A stretch of 64,000 bases of DNA from Opitutus sp. GAS368 (GCA_945866215.1 CAMBGQ010000005.1:1-64000); one strand, 5' to 3'. Counted from the first letter of the stretch, positions 19,861 through 28,791 are shown. Notes: a model not told the origin generated them from the sequence alone. Made by a program: numbers and translations.

Positions 19861-20150
19861 TGTCCGCCTCCGCACCAGTCACCCGCGTGCTCGCCCGTCT
19901 TGCCCAGGGTGATGATCTCGCCGTGGCCTGCTCGGCCGAAGGCCTCGCTTGCCAGCGCGATGTGCGCGTCGACGCCCATTACGACGGCAAGCCCGTGTGT
20001 ACCGTGACCCTCCCTTGGGTCGTGGACGGCCACGCAATCTTGCAGCCCGACGGGACCGTTGCCGCCGCCGTCGCCGAAGAGCGGCTCGCCTCCTTGGCCT
20101 CCGCCCTCGCGATGCCGGTCTGCGTCGTACGCCGTCCCGTCACTGCCTAA
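19860..20150 (+). CDS. Small uncharacterised protein between leuC and leuD
   Basis: 96 aa; its ATG overlaps the leuC stop codon by one base (TGATG), and leuD follows 15 bases after its stop. This indicates translational coupling and a real gene. The protein is acidic to neutral with two short predicted beta strands (VCTVTLPWVV) and an alanine-rich C-terminal helix, contains scattered cysteines, and has no signal peptide or TM segment. No domain is recognised. Its position suggests a role linked to isopropylmalate isomerase, for example assembly or Fe-S handling, but that is inference from context only. Confidence 0.65.
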   Translation: MSASAPVTRVLARLAQGDDLAVACSAEGLACQRDVRVDAHYDGKPVCTVTLPWVVDGHAILQPDGTVAAAVAEERLASLASALAMPVCVVRRPVTA

Positions 20151-20165
20151 ACCCTTCAATCCGCC

Positions 20166-20786
20166 ATGTCCCTCGCCAAAATCACTCAGGTCAAAGCCCT
20201 CGCCCTCGCCGTCCCCGGCGACGACATCGACACCGACCGCATCATTCCCGCGCGCTTTCTCCGCTGCGTGACCTTCGATGGTCTCGGCGAGCACGCCTTC
20301 CGCGATGAGCGCACCGGCCCAGACGGCAAGGAGCGCCCGCATCCGATGAACTCGGCCCAGGCCGCTCGTATCGCCGCCGCCAAGCAGGGCGTCATGGTCG
20401 TTGGTTTTAACTTCGGTTGCGGCAGCTCCCGCGAGCACGCGCCCCAGTCGCTCTGGCGCTTCGGCTTCACCGCGTTCGTCGGGGGCAGCTTTGCGGAGAT
20501 CTTCTTCGGCAACTCCACCACCCTCGGCGTGCCTTGCCTGACCCTCTCCAAGGAAGACCTCGCTGAGTGCGACGCCTTTGTCCGCGCTAATCCGGAGGTC
20601 GAAGTCACCGTCGACGTCGAAAAGCAGACCGTCTCCGCCGGTGCCAAGACCTGGCAGGCCGGCATCGCCGCTTCCGCCCGCGACGGCCTTATTAAAGGCA
20701 AGTGGGACCCCATCGCCGACCTCCTCGAAGGTGCCGACTCCGTGGCCAAGACCGCGGGTGGTCTTGCCTACGTCGAAGGCAAGTAA
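20166..20786 (+). CDS. leuD: 3-isopropylmalate dehydratase small subunit
   Basis: 206 aa, the normal LeuD length. The swivelling-domain motifs are clear: PGDDIDTDRIIPARFL near residue 17 and NFGCGSSREHAPQSL near residue 82. It pairs with LeuC for the leucine pathway isomerase. It is the third gene of the leuC-orf-leuD unit and is followed by a strong terminator. The ATG at 20166 is preceded by a pyrimidine-rich stretch with no Shine-Dalgarno site. Confidence 0.97.
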   Translation: MSLAKITQVKALALAVPGDDIDTDRIIPARFLRCVTFDGLGEHAFRDERTGPDGKERPHPMNSAQAARIAAAKQGVMVVGFNFGCGSSREHAPQSLWRFGFTAFVGGSFAEIFFGNSTTLGVPCLTLSKEDLAECDAFVRANPEVEVTVDVEKQTVSAGAKTWQAGIAASARDGLIKGKWDPIADLLEGADSVAKTAGGLAYVEGK

Positions 20787-20805
20787 GCAGACCATTCAGC
20801 CAAGC

Positions 20806-20833
20806 AAAAGGCCGCCCGATGGGCGGCCTTTTT
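20806..20833. terminator. Strong bidirectional intrinsic terminator after leuD
   Basis: AAAAGGCCGCCC, loop GAT, GGGCGGCCTTTTT. A long GC stem with a T-run on the + strand and a complementary T-run on the minus strand, between leuD and the convergent TM2 gene. Confidence 0.9.
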
Positions 20834-20853
20834 GTTAGCACATAAACTGCGGC

Positions 20854-21300
20854 TTACTTAAAGCGGACGCCATTGGCGTCCTGCGTGACCGTGCAGGCTT
20901 CGATGATGGCCCAGATCCACATGAAGAACCAGAGGATGCCGCAGCTCAGGATGGAAACGAGAAGCTGGATAAGGCCGCGGGTCGTGTACCCGGCGTAGAA
21001 GTTGTGGATGCCGATACCCAGTAGGACCGCTAGTAGCACATAAGGCACGCGGTCCTTGGCGTCGGGGTGATGGTTGACTGTAGTCTGGTGGTAATGAGGG
21101 GTGGCCGGAGCCGAGTGGGTCATGGGCGGCGGGACCGGCAGGCCGGCGGCGAGCTGGGTCTGCTGGAGCGGCGTCCAGTTGGCCATGCCGTTCGTCCAGA
21201 CCAGCGTATCGATGGAGATAGTCCGATTGGCGATGAGGCCGAGCATGGTGGCTTCGTCGACCGGTCCAATGCGATTGCCGTTCTGTTCGTAATACCACAT
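20854..21300 (-). CDS. GYF_2 (DUF4339) and TM2 domain membrane protein
   Basis: 148 aa. Residues 1-45 (MWYYEQNGNRIGPVD, ISIDTLVWTNGMANW) form a GYF_2/DUF4339 domain, a short bacterial fold of unknown ligand that starts with W-Y and ends in the VW..GM..W signature. After a proline- and histidine-rich linker, residues 85-140 form a TM2 domain: two helices joined by a short loop (LLGIGIHNFYAGYTTRG, then GILWFFMWIWAIIEA). GYF_2-TM2 proteins are common in Verrucomicrobiota and Planctomycetota. Their function is unknown. It is monocistronic between two terminators. Confidence 0.88.
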   Translation of the reverse strand: MWYYEQNGNRIGPVDEATMLGLIANRTISIDTLVWTNGMANWTPLQQTQLAAGLPVPPPMTHSAPATPHYHQTTVNHHPDAKDRVPYVLLAVLLGIGIHNFYAGYTTRGLIQLLVSILSCGILWFFMWIWAIIEACTVTQDANGVRFK

Positions 21301-21332
21301 GCGATGGTTATGAGGGGTGGTTGATCTGCTGT

Positions 21333-21362
21333 AAAAACAAAAGAGGCCCGTCGCCGGGCCTC
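21333..21362 (-). terminator. Intrinsic terminator of the sucC-sucD operon
   Basis: On the minus strand AGAGGCCCG, a short loop, then CGGGCCTCT is followed by TTTGTTTTTAC. A good stem and T-tract downstream of sucD. Confidence 0.88.
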
Positions 21363-21387
21363 TTCGTTATAATCTGGAGGCCCCTTT

Positions 21388-22293
21388 TCAGCCCTTCCAG
21401 ATGCGGAGGAGGGCGTCGGCCATGTCGGACGGCGTGGCTGCGACGGAGATGCCGCACTCCTCGAAGATCTTGATCTTCGCGGCGGCGGTATCTTCGGCGC
21501 CGCCGATGACGGCGCCAGCGTGGCCCATACGACGTCCGGCCGGAGCGGTGGCACCGGCGATGAAGCCCGCGACGGGCTTCTTGCAGTGCTCCTTGATCCA
21601 GCGGGCGGCTTCGACTTCGGCGTTACCGCCGATTTCGCCAATCATGATGATCGCGTCGGTTTCTGGGTCATCGTTGAAGAGCTTGATGACGTCGAGGTGC
21701 GAGGTCCCGTTGACGGGGTCGCCGCCGATGCCGACGCAGGTCGACTGGCCCTTGCCGCGGCAGGTGAGCTGCCAGACGGCCTCATAGGTGAGAGTGCCGG
21801 AGCGGGAGACCACGCCGACGTTACCACGCATGTGGATGTAGCCCGGAGCGATACCGATGCGGCAGCCGCCGGAGGACTTGTCGCCGCGACCAGGGGTCAC
21901 GATGCCGGGGCAGTTCGGGCCGATGAGGCGGGTGCGACGACCAGCCATAGCGCGCTTAGCGCGGACCATGTCACGGACCGGGATGCCTTCCGTGATGGCC
22001 ACGGCGAGATCGAGATCAGCGTCGAAGCATTCCAGGATGGCGTCGGCCGCGAAGGGCGGAGGGACGAAGATCGCGGAGACCGTGGCGCCGGTCTGCTTAG
22101 CGGCTTCGGCGACGGTGTTGAAGATCGGGACCTTCTTGCCGGCGTGTTCGAAGACCTGGCCGCCCTTGCCCGGGGTGACGCCGGCGACGACTTGTGAGCC
22201 GTAGTCGAGCGAGAGGCGGGCGTGGCGCGCGCCGAAATCGCCCGTGATGCCCTGGACGAGGATACGCGTATCTTCTTTAACGAGAATAGACAT
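21388..22293 (-). CDS. sucD: Succinyl-CoA synthetase alpha subunit
   Basis: 301 aa. It shows the CoA-binding Rossmann domain ([16 protein letters not shown]), then [15 protein letters not shown] and [18 protein letters not shown], and the phosphohistidine region (GHAGAVIGG) near residue 260. With SucC it forms succinyl-CoA synthetase of the TCA cycle, conserving energy as ATP or GTP. An insertion of about seven residues (GDKSSGG) after the NCPGIVTPG motif is not in the common E. coli-type sequence. It lies 19 bases downstream of sucC in the same orientation and is followed by a terminator, so sucCD is a clean operon. Confidence 0.97.
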   Translation of the reverse strand: MSILVKEDTRILVQGITGDFGARHARLSLDYGSQVVAGVTPGKGGQVFEHAGKKVPIFNTVAEAAKQTGATVSAIFVPPPFAADAILECFDADLDLAVAITEGIPVRDMVRAKRAMAGRRTRLIGPNCPGIVTPGRGDKSSGGCRIGIAPGYIHMRGNVGVVSRSGTLTYEAVWQLTCRGKGQSTCVGIGGDPVNGTSHLDVIKLFNDDPETDAIIMIGEIGGNAEVEAARWIKEHCKKPVAGFIAGATAPAGRRMGHAGAVIGGAEDTAAAKIKIFEECGISVAATPSDMADALLRIWKG

Positions 22294-22312
22294 GAGAGTG
22301 TGCTGCGAGGGG

Positions 22313-23524
22313 TTACTTGGCGTTGACCAGCTTCACGATCTTCTGGGCCGCGTCGGCCATCGAATCGCCCGACACAATCGTCAGGCCCGAAGCGGAGAGG
22401 GTGGCCTTGCCGGCTTCGACGTTGTTGCCTTCGAGGCGGACCACGAGGGGCAGTTTGAGGCCGGTTTCCTTGACCGCTTCGATGATGCCCGTGGCGATCA
22501 CGTTGCAGTCCATGATGCCGCCGAAGATGTTCACCAAGATGCCCTTCACGTTGGCGTCGCCGAGGATGATCTTAAAGGCTGCCGTCACTTGGTCCTTCGT
22601 CGCGCCGCCGCCGACGTCGAGGAAGTTGGCTGGGCTGCCGCCGAAGTGCTGGATGATGTCCATTGTGGACATCGCGAGGCCGGCGCCGTTGACGAGGCAG
22701 GCGATATTGCCGTCGAGGGCGATGTAAGAGAGGCCGAACTTGGAGGCTTCGATTTCCTTGGCGTCTTCTTCGTTGAGGTCGCGGAGGGCGACCACATCAG
22801 GGTGGCGGAAGAGGGCGTTGTCGTCGAACGACACCTTGGCGTCGAGGGCGAGAAGCTTGCCTTCCTTTGTGACCAGGAGCGGGTTCACTTCGACCATTGC
22901 GCAATCCTTCTCCCAGTAGAAGTGGTAGAGCTTCGTCACGAGCGTGACGCACTGTTTGAAGAGGTCGCCGGAGAAACCGAGCGAGAAGGCGATCTGGCGG
23001 GCCTGGAAGGCCTGGAGGCCGACGGCCGGGTCGACCTGCACCTTGAAGATTTTCTCCGGGGTGTGGTGGGCGACGTGTTCGATTTCCATACCGCCTTCAG
23101 TCGAGGCGACGATGACCGGGAAGGACGTCGCGCGGTCGAGGAGGATGGCGAGGTAGTATTCGTCGTCGCGGCCGTCGGGGCGCTTGCCCAGGTTCGCGGC
23201 TTCGGTGAAGTAGATGGTCTGGACCTTGCGGCCGGCTTCGCCCGTCTGGGCGGTCACGAGGGTGTTGCCGAGCATCGCCTGAGCGTTCTCGAGGGCTTTC
23301 TCTTTGGTCGGCGAAAACTTCACGCCGCCCTTGAAGCCGTCGGTGAAAGTGCCTTTGCCGCGGCCACCGGCGTGGATTTGGGACTTCACCATGATGCCAC
23401 CGGAGGTGTCGATCTTGGCGAGCGCGCCTTCGAATTCGGCGGCAGAGGTGACCGCCACGCCCTTGGGCACGGCGACGCCAAACTGTGCGAACAGTTCTTT
23501 GGCTTGGTATTCGTGAATGTTCAT
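22313..23524 (-). CDS. sucC: Succinyl-CoA synthetase beta subunit
   Basis: 403 aa from the ATG at 23524 ([17 protein letters not shown]); the longer ORF runs into the frr intergenic region and adds nothing recognisable. The ATP-grasp N-terminal half ([15 protein letters not shown], then [21 protein letters not shown] split over the metal site) and the C-terminal CoA-ligase half ([31 protein letters not shown]) are canonical. It forms the sucCD operon with the alpha subunit. The genes upstream are frr and pyrH in the same orientation, so read-through from the translation cluster is possible. Confidence 0.97.
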   Translation of the reverse strand: MNIHEYQAKELFAQFGVAVPKGVAVTSAAEFEGALAKIDTSGGIMVKSQIHAGGRGKGTFTDGFKGGVKFSPTKEKALENAQAMLGNTLVTAQTGEAGRKVQTIYFTEAANLGKRPDGRDDEYYLAILLDRATSFPVIVASTEGGMEIEHVAHHTPEKIFKVQVDPAVGLQAFQARQIAFSLGFSGDLFKQCVTLVTKLYHFYWEKDCAMVEVNPLLVTKEGKLLALDAKVSFDDNALFRHPDVVALRDLNEEDAKEIEASKFGLSYIALDGNIACLVNGAGLAMSTMDIIQHFGGSPANFLDVGGGATKDQVTAAFKIILGDANVKGILVNIFGGIMDCNVIATGIIEAVKETGLKLPLVVRLEGNNVEAGKATLSASGLTIVSGDSMADAAQKIVKLVNAK

Positions 23525-23595
23525 GAAAATGAAAGGTCGGCGGCGGTGGGCGGCGTCCCGAGGCGGGGCGTCGTCGGCGGTCGCCGCAGGAGGTC

Positions 23596-24162
23596 TCAGT
23601 TGCCGGTCAGGTCGGTTTCCTTCGCCTTGAGATGCTTCTCGATATCCTTCGTGCAATTGTCCGTGTGGGTCTGGATTTCCTTCTCGGCGCGCTTCAGTTC
23701 GTCGTCGGTGACGGTCTTCTCCTTGTTGCCTTTCTTCAGGAGTTCGAGGGCATCGCGGCGGGCGTTGCGGACGCGGACCTTGCCCTCTTCGGCCATCTGG
23801 GTGGCGCGCTTGGCGAGCTCGAGGCGGCGTTCACCGGAGAGGGAGGGGACTGGGCAGCGCATGAAGTTACCCTGCGGGACCGGGTTGATGCCGACGTTGG
23901 CGGCCATGATGGCCTTGCGGATATCGTCCATCACGCCCTTGTCGAAGGGCTGGACCACGATTGTCTGTGCGTCCGGGGTGGTGATGGCGGCCATGTCCTT
24001 CAGGCGTTGCGTCATGCCGTAGGCTTCGACGTGGACCTGAATATTCTCGATCATGCTGGGCGAGGCCTTGCCAGTGTGGAGCGTAGCGAATTCGTGCGAG
24101 GTGTGGTCGACCGCCTTCTTCATGGCGTTGGCGCCGTCGGCGATGACTTTCTTGAGGTCCAT
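23596..24162 (-). CDS. frr: Ribosome recycling factor
   Basis: 188 aa, close to the usual 185. The three-helix-bundle RRF signature is present: [19 protein letters not shown] near the start, and [19 protein letters not shown] and [15 protein letters not shown] in the hinge and beta domain. RRF with EF-G splits post-termination ribosomes. It lies 31 bases downstream of pyrH in the conserved pyrH-frr order, on the minus strand. No tsf or rpsB is adjacent here; those sit together at 58-60 kb. Confidence 0.97.
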   Translation of the reverse strand: MDLKKVIADGANAMKKAVDHTSHEFATLHTGKASPSMIENIQVHVEAYGMTQRLKDMAAITTPDAQTIVVQPFDKGVMDDIRKAIMAANVGINPVPQGNFMRCPVPSLSGERRLELAKRATQMAEEGKVRVRNARRDALELLKKGNKEKTVTDDELKRAEKEIQTHTDNCTKDIEKHLKAKETDLTGN

Positions 24163-24193
24163 AGGAGCGAGTGGGGTGGGTGGGTTGGGAAAA

Positions 24194-24928
24194 TCAGCCG
24201 ACGAGGGTACCGATGCGCTGGCCGAGGACGGCTTTCTTCACGGCGCCTTTCTCGGACATCGAGAGCACGATGATCGGGAGTTTGTTGGCCTCGCAGAGCG
24301 AGAACGCTTCGGCGTCCATCACGCCGAGGCGTTTCTGGAGGGCTTCGGCGTGCGAGAGGCGGACGAAGCGCTTGGCGTCCTTGTGCTTCATCGGATCCTT
24401 GTCGTAGACCCCGTCGACCTTGGTGGCCTTGAGGATGGCGTCGGCGCCGATCTCGTTGGCGCGGAGGGCGGCGGCGTAGTCGGTCGTGCAATACGGGTTA
24501 CCCGTGCCGGCGACGAAGATGACGATGCGGCCGCGCTCGAGGTGGCGGGTGGCGCGGCGCTGGATGAACGGTTCGGCGATACGGTCCATCGGGATGGCGG
24601 TCATCACGCGGCATTCGAGGCCGGCTTTCTCGAGCCGGTCCATGAGGGCGAGCCCGTTGATGACCGTGGCGAGCATGCCCATGTTGTCGCCCGTGGTGCG
24701 GTCGGTGCCGTTGAGGCGGGCGCCGGCGAGCCCGCGGAAGATGTTGCCGCCGCCGACGACGACCGCGACCTGGGTGCCGACTTTCTGGATCGAACGGAGC
24801 TCTTCGGCGAGGCGGTCGAGGACGGCGCTATCGATGGATTCGCCGGTGACGTCGTTGCGCAAGGCCTCACCACTGATCTTCAGCACGATTCGACGATACT
24901 TCGGCTTGGGGGAGGCGGTGGCAGGCAT
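24194..24928 (-). CDS. pyrH: UMP kinase
   Basis: 244 aa, a normal length for the amino-acid-kinase-fold uridylate kinase that makes UDP from UMP. Motifs: RIVLKISGEALRND at the N-terminus, VVVGGGNIFRGLAG near residue 57, GDNMGMLATVINGLAL near residue 80, and TGNPYCTTDYAAALRA, a family-typical acceptor region. It precedes frr, as in many bacteria. The first eight residues (MPATASPK) are probably disordered. Confidence 0.97.
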   Translation of the reverse strand: MPATASPKPKYRRIVLKISGEALRNDVTGESIDSAVLDRLAEELRSIQKVGTQVAVVVGGGNIFRGLAGARLNGTDRTTGDNMGMLATVINGLALMDRLEKAGLECRVMTAIPMDRIAEPFIQRRATRHLERGRIVIFVAGTGNPYCTTDYAAALRANEIGADAILKATKVDGVYDKDPMKHKDAKRFVRLSHAEALQKRLGVMDAEAFSLCEANKLPIIVLSMSEKGAVKKAVLGQRIGTLVG

Positions 24929-25020
24929 ACAGGGGAAATGAGCCGAAGGAACCCCAGCGTCAACCCCGCCTTGGTCTCGCTTGACTCCGACCCATGAGTC
25001 GCTGTTCAGTCGGGGTGCGC

Positions 25021-25091
25021 AGACCCGTGGTGTAACGGTAGCACAAGTGATTTTGGTTCACTTTGTCGGGGTTCGAATCCCTGCGGGTCTA
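25021..25091 (+). tRNA. tRNA-Gln (TTG anticodon)
   Basis: A 71-nt cloverleaf can be drawn by hand. The acceptor stem is AGACCCG/CGGGTCT, the D-stem GTGT/GCAC, the anticodon stem AGTGA/TCACT with loop TTTTGGT giving anticodon TTG, and the T-arm CGGGG-TTCGAAT-CCCTG. CCA is not encoded. It stands alone between pyrH and the EF-P-like gene. Confidence 0.95.
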
Positions 25092-25125
25092 CGCTCTTCG
25101 GGGGAGGTCCTTTCGCCCCAAACAA

Positions 25126-25147
25126 GAACCCCGGCGGGCCGGGGTTC
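25126..25147 (-). terminator. Terminator of the EF-P-like gene
   Basis: A 9-bp stem GAACCCCGG / CCGGGGTTC with a 4-base loop. On the minus strand it is followed by TTGTTTGGGG. It lies just past the minus-strand stop of the EF-P gene. Confidence 0.75.
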
Positions 25148-25169
25148 AGGGCGTCGCTGGAAGGGCGGC

Positions 25170-25733
25170 TTAGGCGCGACCGAGGTATTCCTTGTTCTCG
25201 GTGCTGACCTTGATCTTCTCGCCCTGCTTGATGAAGAGTGGGACGTTGACCTGGAGGCCGTTCTCGCAGGTGACCGTCTTCTGGACGTTGCCGGCGGTGT
25301 CGCCCTTGACGGCGGGCGGGGCTTCCAGGACTTCGACGATGACGGAGGGGGGGAGGTCGACGGTGATGGGCTTTTCCTCGACGAAGAGGACCATGTAGGA
25401 GGTGCCCGAGATCAGGAACTCCCGGGAATCCGCGAGGGAGGCGGTCGAGATGTAGTATTCCTCGTTGGTGTTGGTGTCGACGAAGACGTAGCTACCGTCG
25501 GCCTCATAGGAGAGTTCGAGGGATTTGGTGCTGTTATCGAAGACGTCGAAGCTGACCCCGATGCCGCAGCGGACGGGGATCTTGGCGCCGGTCTTGATGG
25601 AGCGGAGCTCCATCTGGACGTAGGAGGCGTTGTTCGGGGGGGTGCGCACGAGGCATTCAAGGACAATGCAGAGCTCTCCGTTGTAGCTCATGATGTTCTT
25701 CTTCTTGATGCGATTGACGGGGAGGGAGGCCAT
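25170..25733 (-). CDS. efp: Elongation factor P-family protein with atypical loop tip
   Basis: 187 aa from the ATG at 25733; six extra residues in the ORF track are unlikely. All three EF-P domains are present: an N-terminal KOW-like domain with IKKKNIMSYNGELCIV, an OB domain (ADGSYVFVDTNTNEEYYI), and a C-terminal OB domain (PITVDLPPSVIVEV, VNVPLFIKQGEKIKV). EF-P rescues ribosomes stalled on polyproline. In canonical EF-P the loop that reaches the peptidyl transferase centre is PGKGQ with a modified Lys34 (or Arg). Here the aligned residues are TPPNNAS, so Asn occupies the tip. It could be an unmodified EF-P variant or a YeiP-like paralogue. Confidence 0.9.
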   Translation of the reverse strand: MASLPVNRIKKKNIMSYNGELCIVLECLVRTPPNNASYVQMELRSIKTGAKIPVRCGIGVSFDVFDNSTKSLELSYEADGSYVFVDTNTNEEYYISTASLADSREFLISGTSYMVLFVEEKPITVDLPPSVIVEVLEAPPAVKGDTAGNVQKTVTCENGLQVNVPLFIKQGEKIKVSTENKEYLGRA

Positions 25734-25849
25734 GGGAGTAAGGGCGGACACAAGCGGACGCCCTTGATACGGTCAAGCCGGACTTGCCCGAAAGGAGGGC
25801 AGGGGGCGCTTCGCCCCACAAAACGGCGTCGAGGGGGTTGCCTCGCGAC

Positions 25850-26530
25850 TTACTCGAGCGTGAACAGGACCCCGCCGATTTGGGTAATCTTCATCTTGGG
25901 GGCGGTGCCGCCCGCGGCGGTCGCTGCGGCGGCTGCGCCGTTCGACCCTTCGACCGAAGCGCCGTCAACGGCTTCCACTTCGATGCCGGTGTAGAGGGAA
26001 ATCATCTTCGAGTAGAGTTGCTGCAATTCGGCCTTGGTCGTCACGACCATCTCCACCGTCTTGGCGTGGGTGGTGGTCGGGTAGGTCTTCACGACGATGT
26101 CGCTGGTGCTATTGCTCAGGATGTTGTTGGCCTTGGATTCGATGATCGCGAGCGGGCCGGGGATGGGAAGTTTGCTGGCGGCGCTGGGGTCGAGGCCGCG
26201 GTTTTCGGAGTTGGCGGCGCTGGCGCGGTTGGCGCGGTTGGCGACGTCGGCCGTGCCCGGCGGGCGGGCGTTGTAGATACGAAGCTGCTGGGTCGAATCC
26301 TTCATATCGATGACGACTTCGGCGACAATGAAGGATCCGGTGGTGTATTCCTGGAAGGAAATCGAAAGGATGGCGTCCGCGCGGCCGTAGAAGGCCATGT
26401 CGGTATTGGCGACCTTGATGCCGAAGATGCCTTGGTTGCGGATAGCCTTCTTGGTCATCTGGAACGCTTCGGCGTGTGTGGCGAGGGCGGCGGTCACAAG
26501 CAGGGCGGCGGCGAGGGCTTTGGGGCTCAT
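25850..26530 (-). CDS. Exported protein of unknown function
   Basis: 226 aa with a Sec signal peptide (MSPKALAAALLVTAALATHAEA). The mature protein has a predicted beta-rich N-terminal part (ADAILSISFQEYTTGSFIVAEVVIDM), a polar Asn/Arg/Ser-rich central segment, and a C-terminal Ala/Gly-rich stretch before the final residues. No domain is recognised. A credible Shine-Dalgarno-like sequence (AAAGGA) lies 9 bases before the ATG, unusual for this window. It is divergent from the ABCG-like transporter gene with only 47 bp between the starts, so the two may share a promoter region and a function. Confidence 0.6.
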   Translation of the reverse strand: MSPKALAAALLVTAALATHAEAFQMTKKAIRNQGIFGIKVANTDMAFYGRADAILSISFQEYTTGSFIVAEVVIDMKDSTQQLRIYNARPPGTADVANRANRASAANSENRGLDPSAASKLPIPGPLAIIESKANNILSNSTSDIVVKTYPTTTHAKTVEMVVTTKAELQQLYSKMISLYTGIEVEAVDGASVEGSNGAAAAATAAGGTAPKMKITQIGGVLFTLE

Positions 26531-26577
26531 GGCGTTAATCCTTTACCCACGCAGGTGCCGAAGCAAGATTACATCCG

Positions 26578-28275
26578 ATGCTGAGCTGCCAGAACCTCAC
26601 CGTGCAGGCGGGTAATGACGGCCCCGTCATCCTCGACGGCGCCAACGCCCGCTTCCTTCCCCGCGGCCTCAATGCCGTTATCGGGCCCTCGGGCTGCGGC
26701 AAGACGACCTTGATGAAGGCGATCCTGGGCATCTTGCCTTCGAGCGGCGAAGCCTACCTCGCCGATCAACGCATCACCTGCACCGAGGACCTCGTCGGGA
26801 AGGTCGGTTTCGCTCCGCAGTTCACCGCCGCTCAGGCGCAGCTGACCGTCGGCGAGTCCTTGGGGTATGCCCTCGAACTGGCCGTGCCGGATGCCGCCGA
26901 GCGCGCCCGTCGCCTGGAGTCCGTCTTGGGTGTCACCGGCTTAGCGCCGCATCGCGACAAGCGCGTCTCAGCCCTCTCGGGCGGCCAGCTTCGCCGTCTT
27001 TCGCTCGGACTGGAGCTGACCTTGGACCCGCCTTGCATGGTCTGCGACGAGGTCACGTCCGGCCTCGATCCTCAATCCGAGGACCAGATCCTCGCGCTGC
27101 TGCGCAATCTCGCCGAGACGAACCACAAGAGTTTCGTCTGCATCATCCATAATCTCGGCAAGCTCAAGCAATTCGATTGGGTCACGGTCGTCTACCAGGG
27201 GGACGTCGTCTTCCAGGGTTCGCCCGCCGCGCTACTCGGCTACTTCGGCATTCCCGACGGCTTGCGTCTTTATGAAGTGTTGAACGGCGCGGACCTTGCC
27301 ACGTGGCGCGACCGCTGGGCCATCCATCAGGCCGAGTACCCGGATTCCTTCGAGGTCGCCGTCGCCCAGGTCGGTGCGCCCGCCGTGATCGAACCGCTCC
27401 CCGAACCCGACGTCCCTGGCGGCGTCTCGCAGTTCACGACGCTGCTTTCCCGTCGGCTCAAGCTCTTCTTCCGCGACACTGGCTACCTCGGCCTGACGCT
27501 CGCGATCACGTTCGGCTTCCCGCTCCTCGTGATCATCTTCAACCTCGATGGGGTCTGGGATGTCCTGAAAATCCCGATGGACCGTAATACCTCGTCGATG
27601 GCGGAGGTGCAGCAGGCGCTGAAGGTGCAGATGTCGAACGCCCAGCTGGCCGGCCTCGCTGCCGGCTTGGTGATGTTCCAAGTCATCTTGCTGACGCTCA
27701 TGGGCGCCAACAATGGCGGCCGCGAGATTTCCGCCGAGCGCATCCTTTACGAGAAGGAGCGCATGACCGGCCTGCGGCCGTGGGCCTATGCGTTCTCCAA
27801 GATCGTCTTCGTTTCCCTCGTCGCAATTTTCCAGGGGGTTTGGATGTGCTTCTTCGTGAAACTCATCTGCAACTTCCCCGGACCATGGGCCGAGCAGCTC
27901 GCCATCCTCGCCGCCAGCTGCGTCTCGATGTCGATCGTCTGCCTCGGCTTCTCGGCCATGCTGACTTCTCCGGAGAAATCCTCGCTGCTCTCCATCTACC
28001 TCGTCGGTTTCCAGTTGCCGCTCTCTGGGGTGGTGCTCGCCTTGCCCGCCGCGCTGACCTGGGTCTGCCGCCCGTTCATCAATTCCTATTGGGGTTGGTC
28101 CGGCTACATGAAGTCGATGATGGGGCACCCGCTTTACGACGCCTACACGGCGAGCATGCCCAATCAGACGGCCACGGTGGCCAGCACCACCGAAGGGCTG
28201 GCCGTGCTGCTGGTGCAGGGGCTGTTCGGCTTCTGTCTCGTGGTGTATGGTTGTCAGCAAAAGCGCTGGAATTAA
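26578..28275 (+). CDS. ABCG-like half transporter (ATPase fused to ABC2-type permease)
   Basis: 565 aa. The N-terminal ATPase has Walker A GPSGCGKTT near residue 37, signature LSGGQLRRLSLGLE, and Walker B MVCDEVTSGLD with the H-loop in CIIHNLGKLKQF. The DEVTSGLD form and the NBD-before-TMD order are typical of the ABCG/WHITE subfamily. From about residue 300 come a hydrophobic helix (LTLAITFGFPLLVIIF), a long soluble insert, and about five further TM segments. It would act as a homodimer, probably an exporter of a lipid or hydrophobic compound, but no substrate can be read from sequence. An exported protein gene lies divergently 47 bp away, and two unknown genes follow on the same strand. Confidence 0.85.
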   Translation: MLSCQNLTVQAGNDGPVILDGANARFLPRGLNAVIGPSGCGKTTLMKAILGILPSSGEAYLADQRITCTEDLVGKVGFAPQFTAAQAQLTVGESLGYALELAVPDAAERARRLESVLGVTGLAPHRDKRVSALSGGQLRRLSLGLELTLDPPCMVCDEVTSGLDPQSEDQILALLRNLAETNHKSFVCIIHNLGKLKQFDWVTVVYQGDVVFQGSPAALLGYFGIPDGLRLYEVLNGADLATWRDRWAIHQAEYPDSFEVAVAQVGAPAVIEPLPEPDVPGGVSQFTTLLSRRLKLFFRDTGYLGLTLAITFGFPLLVIIFNLDGVWDVLKIPMDRNTSSMAEVQQALKVQMSNAQLAGLAAGLVMFQVILLTLMGANNGGREISAERILYEKERMTGLRPWAYAFSKIVFVSLVAIFQGVWMCFFVKLICNFPGPWAEQLAILAASCVSMSIVCLGFSAMLTSPEKSSLLSIYLVGFQLPLSGVVLALPAALTWVCRPFINSYWGWSGYMKSMMGHPLYDAYTASMPNQTATVASTTEGLAVLLVQGLFGFCLVVYGCQQKRWN

Positions 28276-28395
28276 AGGGGCTGGGCGTAATCCCCTAGGC
28301 CCCGAGCGGCCGACTTATTTCAATTATCAAGGAAATCGCTGGAACTAATCTCCCGCCGGGTTAGGCTTTGGGGAGATCGCCCCCGCCCCTTTTTC

Positions 28396-28791
28396 ATGTC
28401 CAAAATCAACCCCCTCTACTTCGCCCTCGGCATTCCGGTCGTCGTGATCGTCATCCTCGTTGCGCTTGTCGCCCCGCGCATGGGCGGCGGCGGCAAGTTC
28501 GCCGACCTCACGCCGTTCTCGGCCGAGACCTATCGGAAGGACTGGGCCACGCTCCAAGGGAACTCGTATCGGCTCGAGTGCCAGGTCGATCGGCAGCTTT
28601 CGTACGTCGAAGGACGTGGCCGCGTGCTCGCCGTGAAGCCCATCGACAAGGACCCGAGCCGGGCCACCGTCCGCATCCCGATTTTCATCCCCGCCGGCAC
28701 GAGCGACTCGTTTGAAGTTGGCCAGCGCTTCAAGTGCAAGCTGCGCGTCACCCGCGACCTCCTCGTCGTCGAAGCCCTCGAACGTTTCTGA
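28396..28791 (+). CDS. Small membrane-anchored protein of unknown function
   Basis: 131 aa. One N-terminal TM helix (YFALGIPVVVIVILVALVA) anchors a soluble beta-rich domain of about 100 residues (LQGNSYRLECQVDRQLS, ATVRIPIFIP, GQRFKCKLRVTRDLLVVEAL), reminiscent of small OB-like or SHOB folds but not assignable by eye. It is 11 bases upstream of the large exported-protein gene and likely co-transcribed with it. It also follows the ABCG-like gene by 121 bp, a gap rich in G/C runs without an obvious terminator. Confidence 0.6.
   Translation: MSKINPLYFALGIPVVVIVILVALVAPRMGGGGKFADLTPFSAETYRKDWATLQGNSYRLECQVDRQLSYVEGRGRVLAVKPIDKDPSRATVRIPIFIPAGTSDSFEVGQRFKCKLRVTRDLLVVEALERF

Noticed and set aside
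22244-24022. A 592-codon + strand ORF opposite sucC and frr
   Set aside because: Complement of two unambiguous genes. Val/Glu/Asp/Gly-rich repeats mirror antisense codons.
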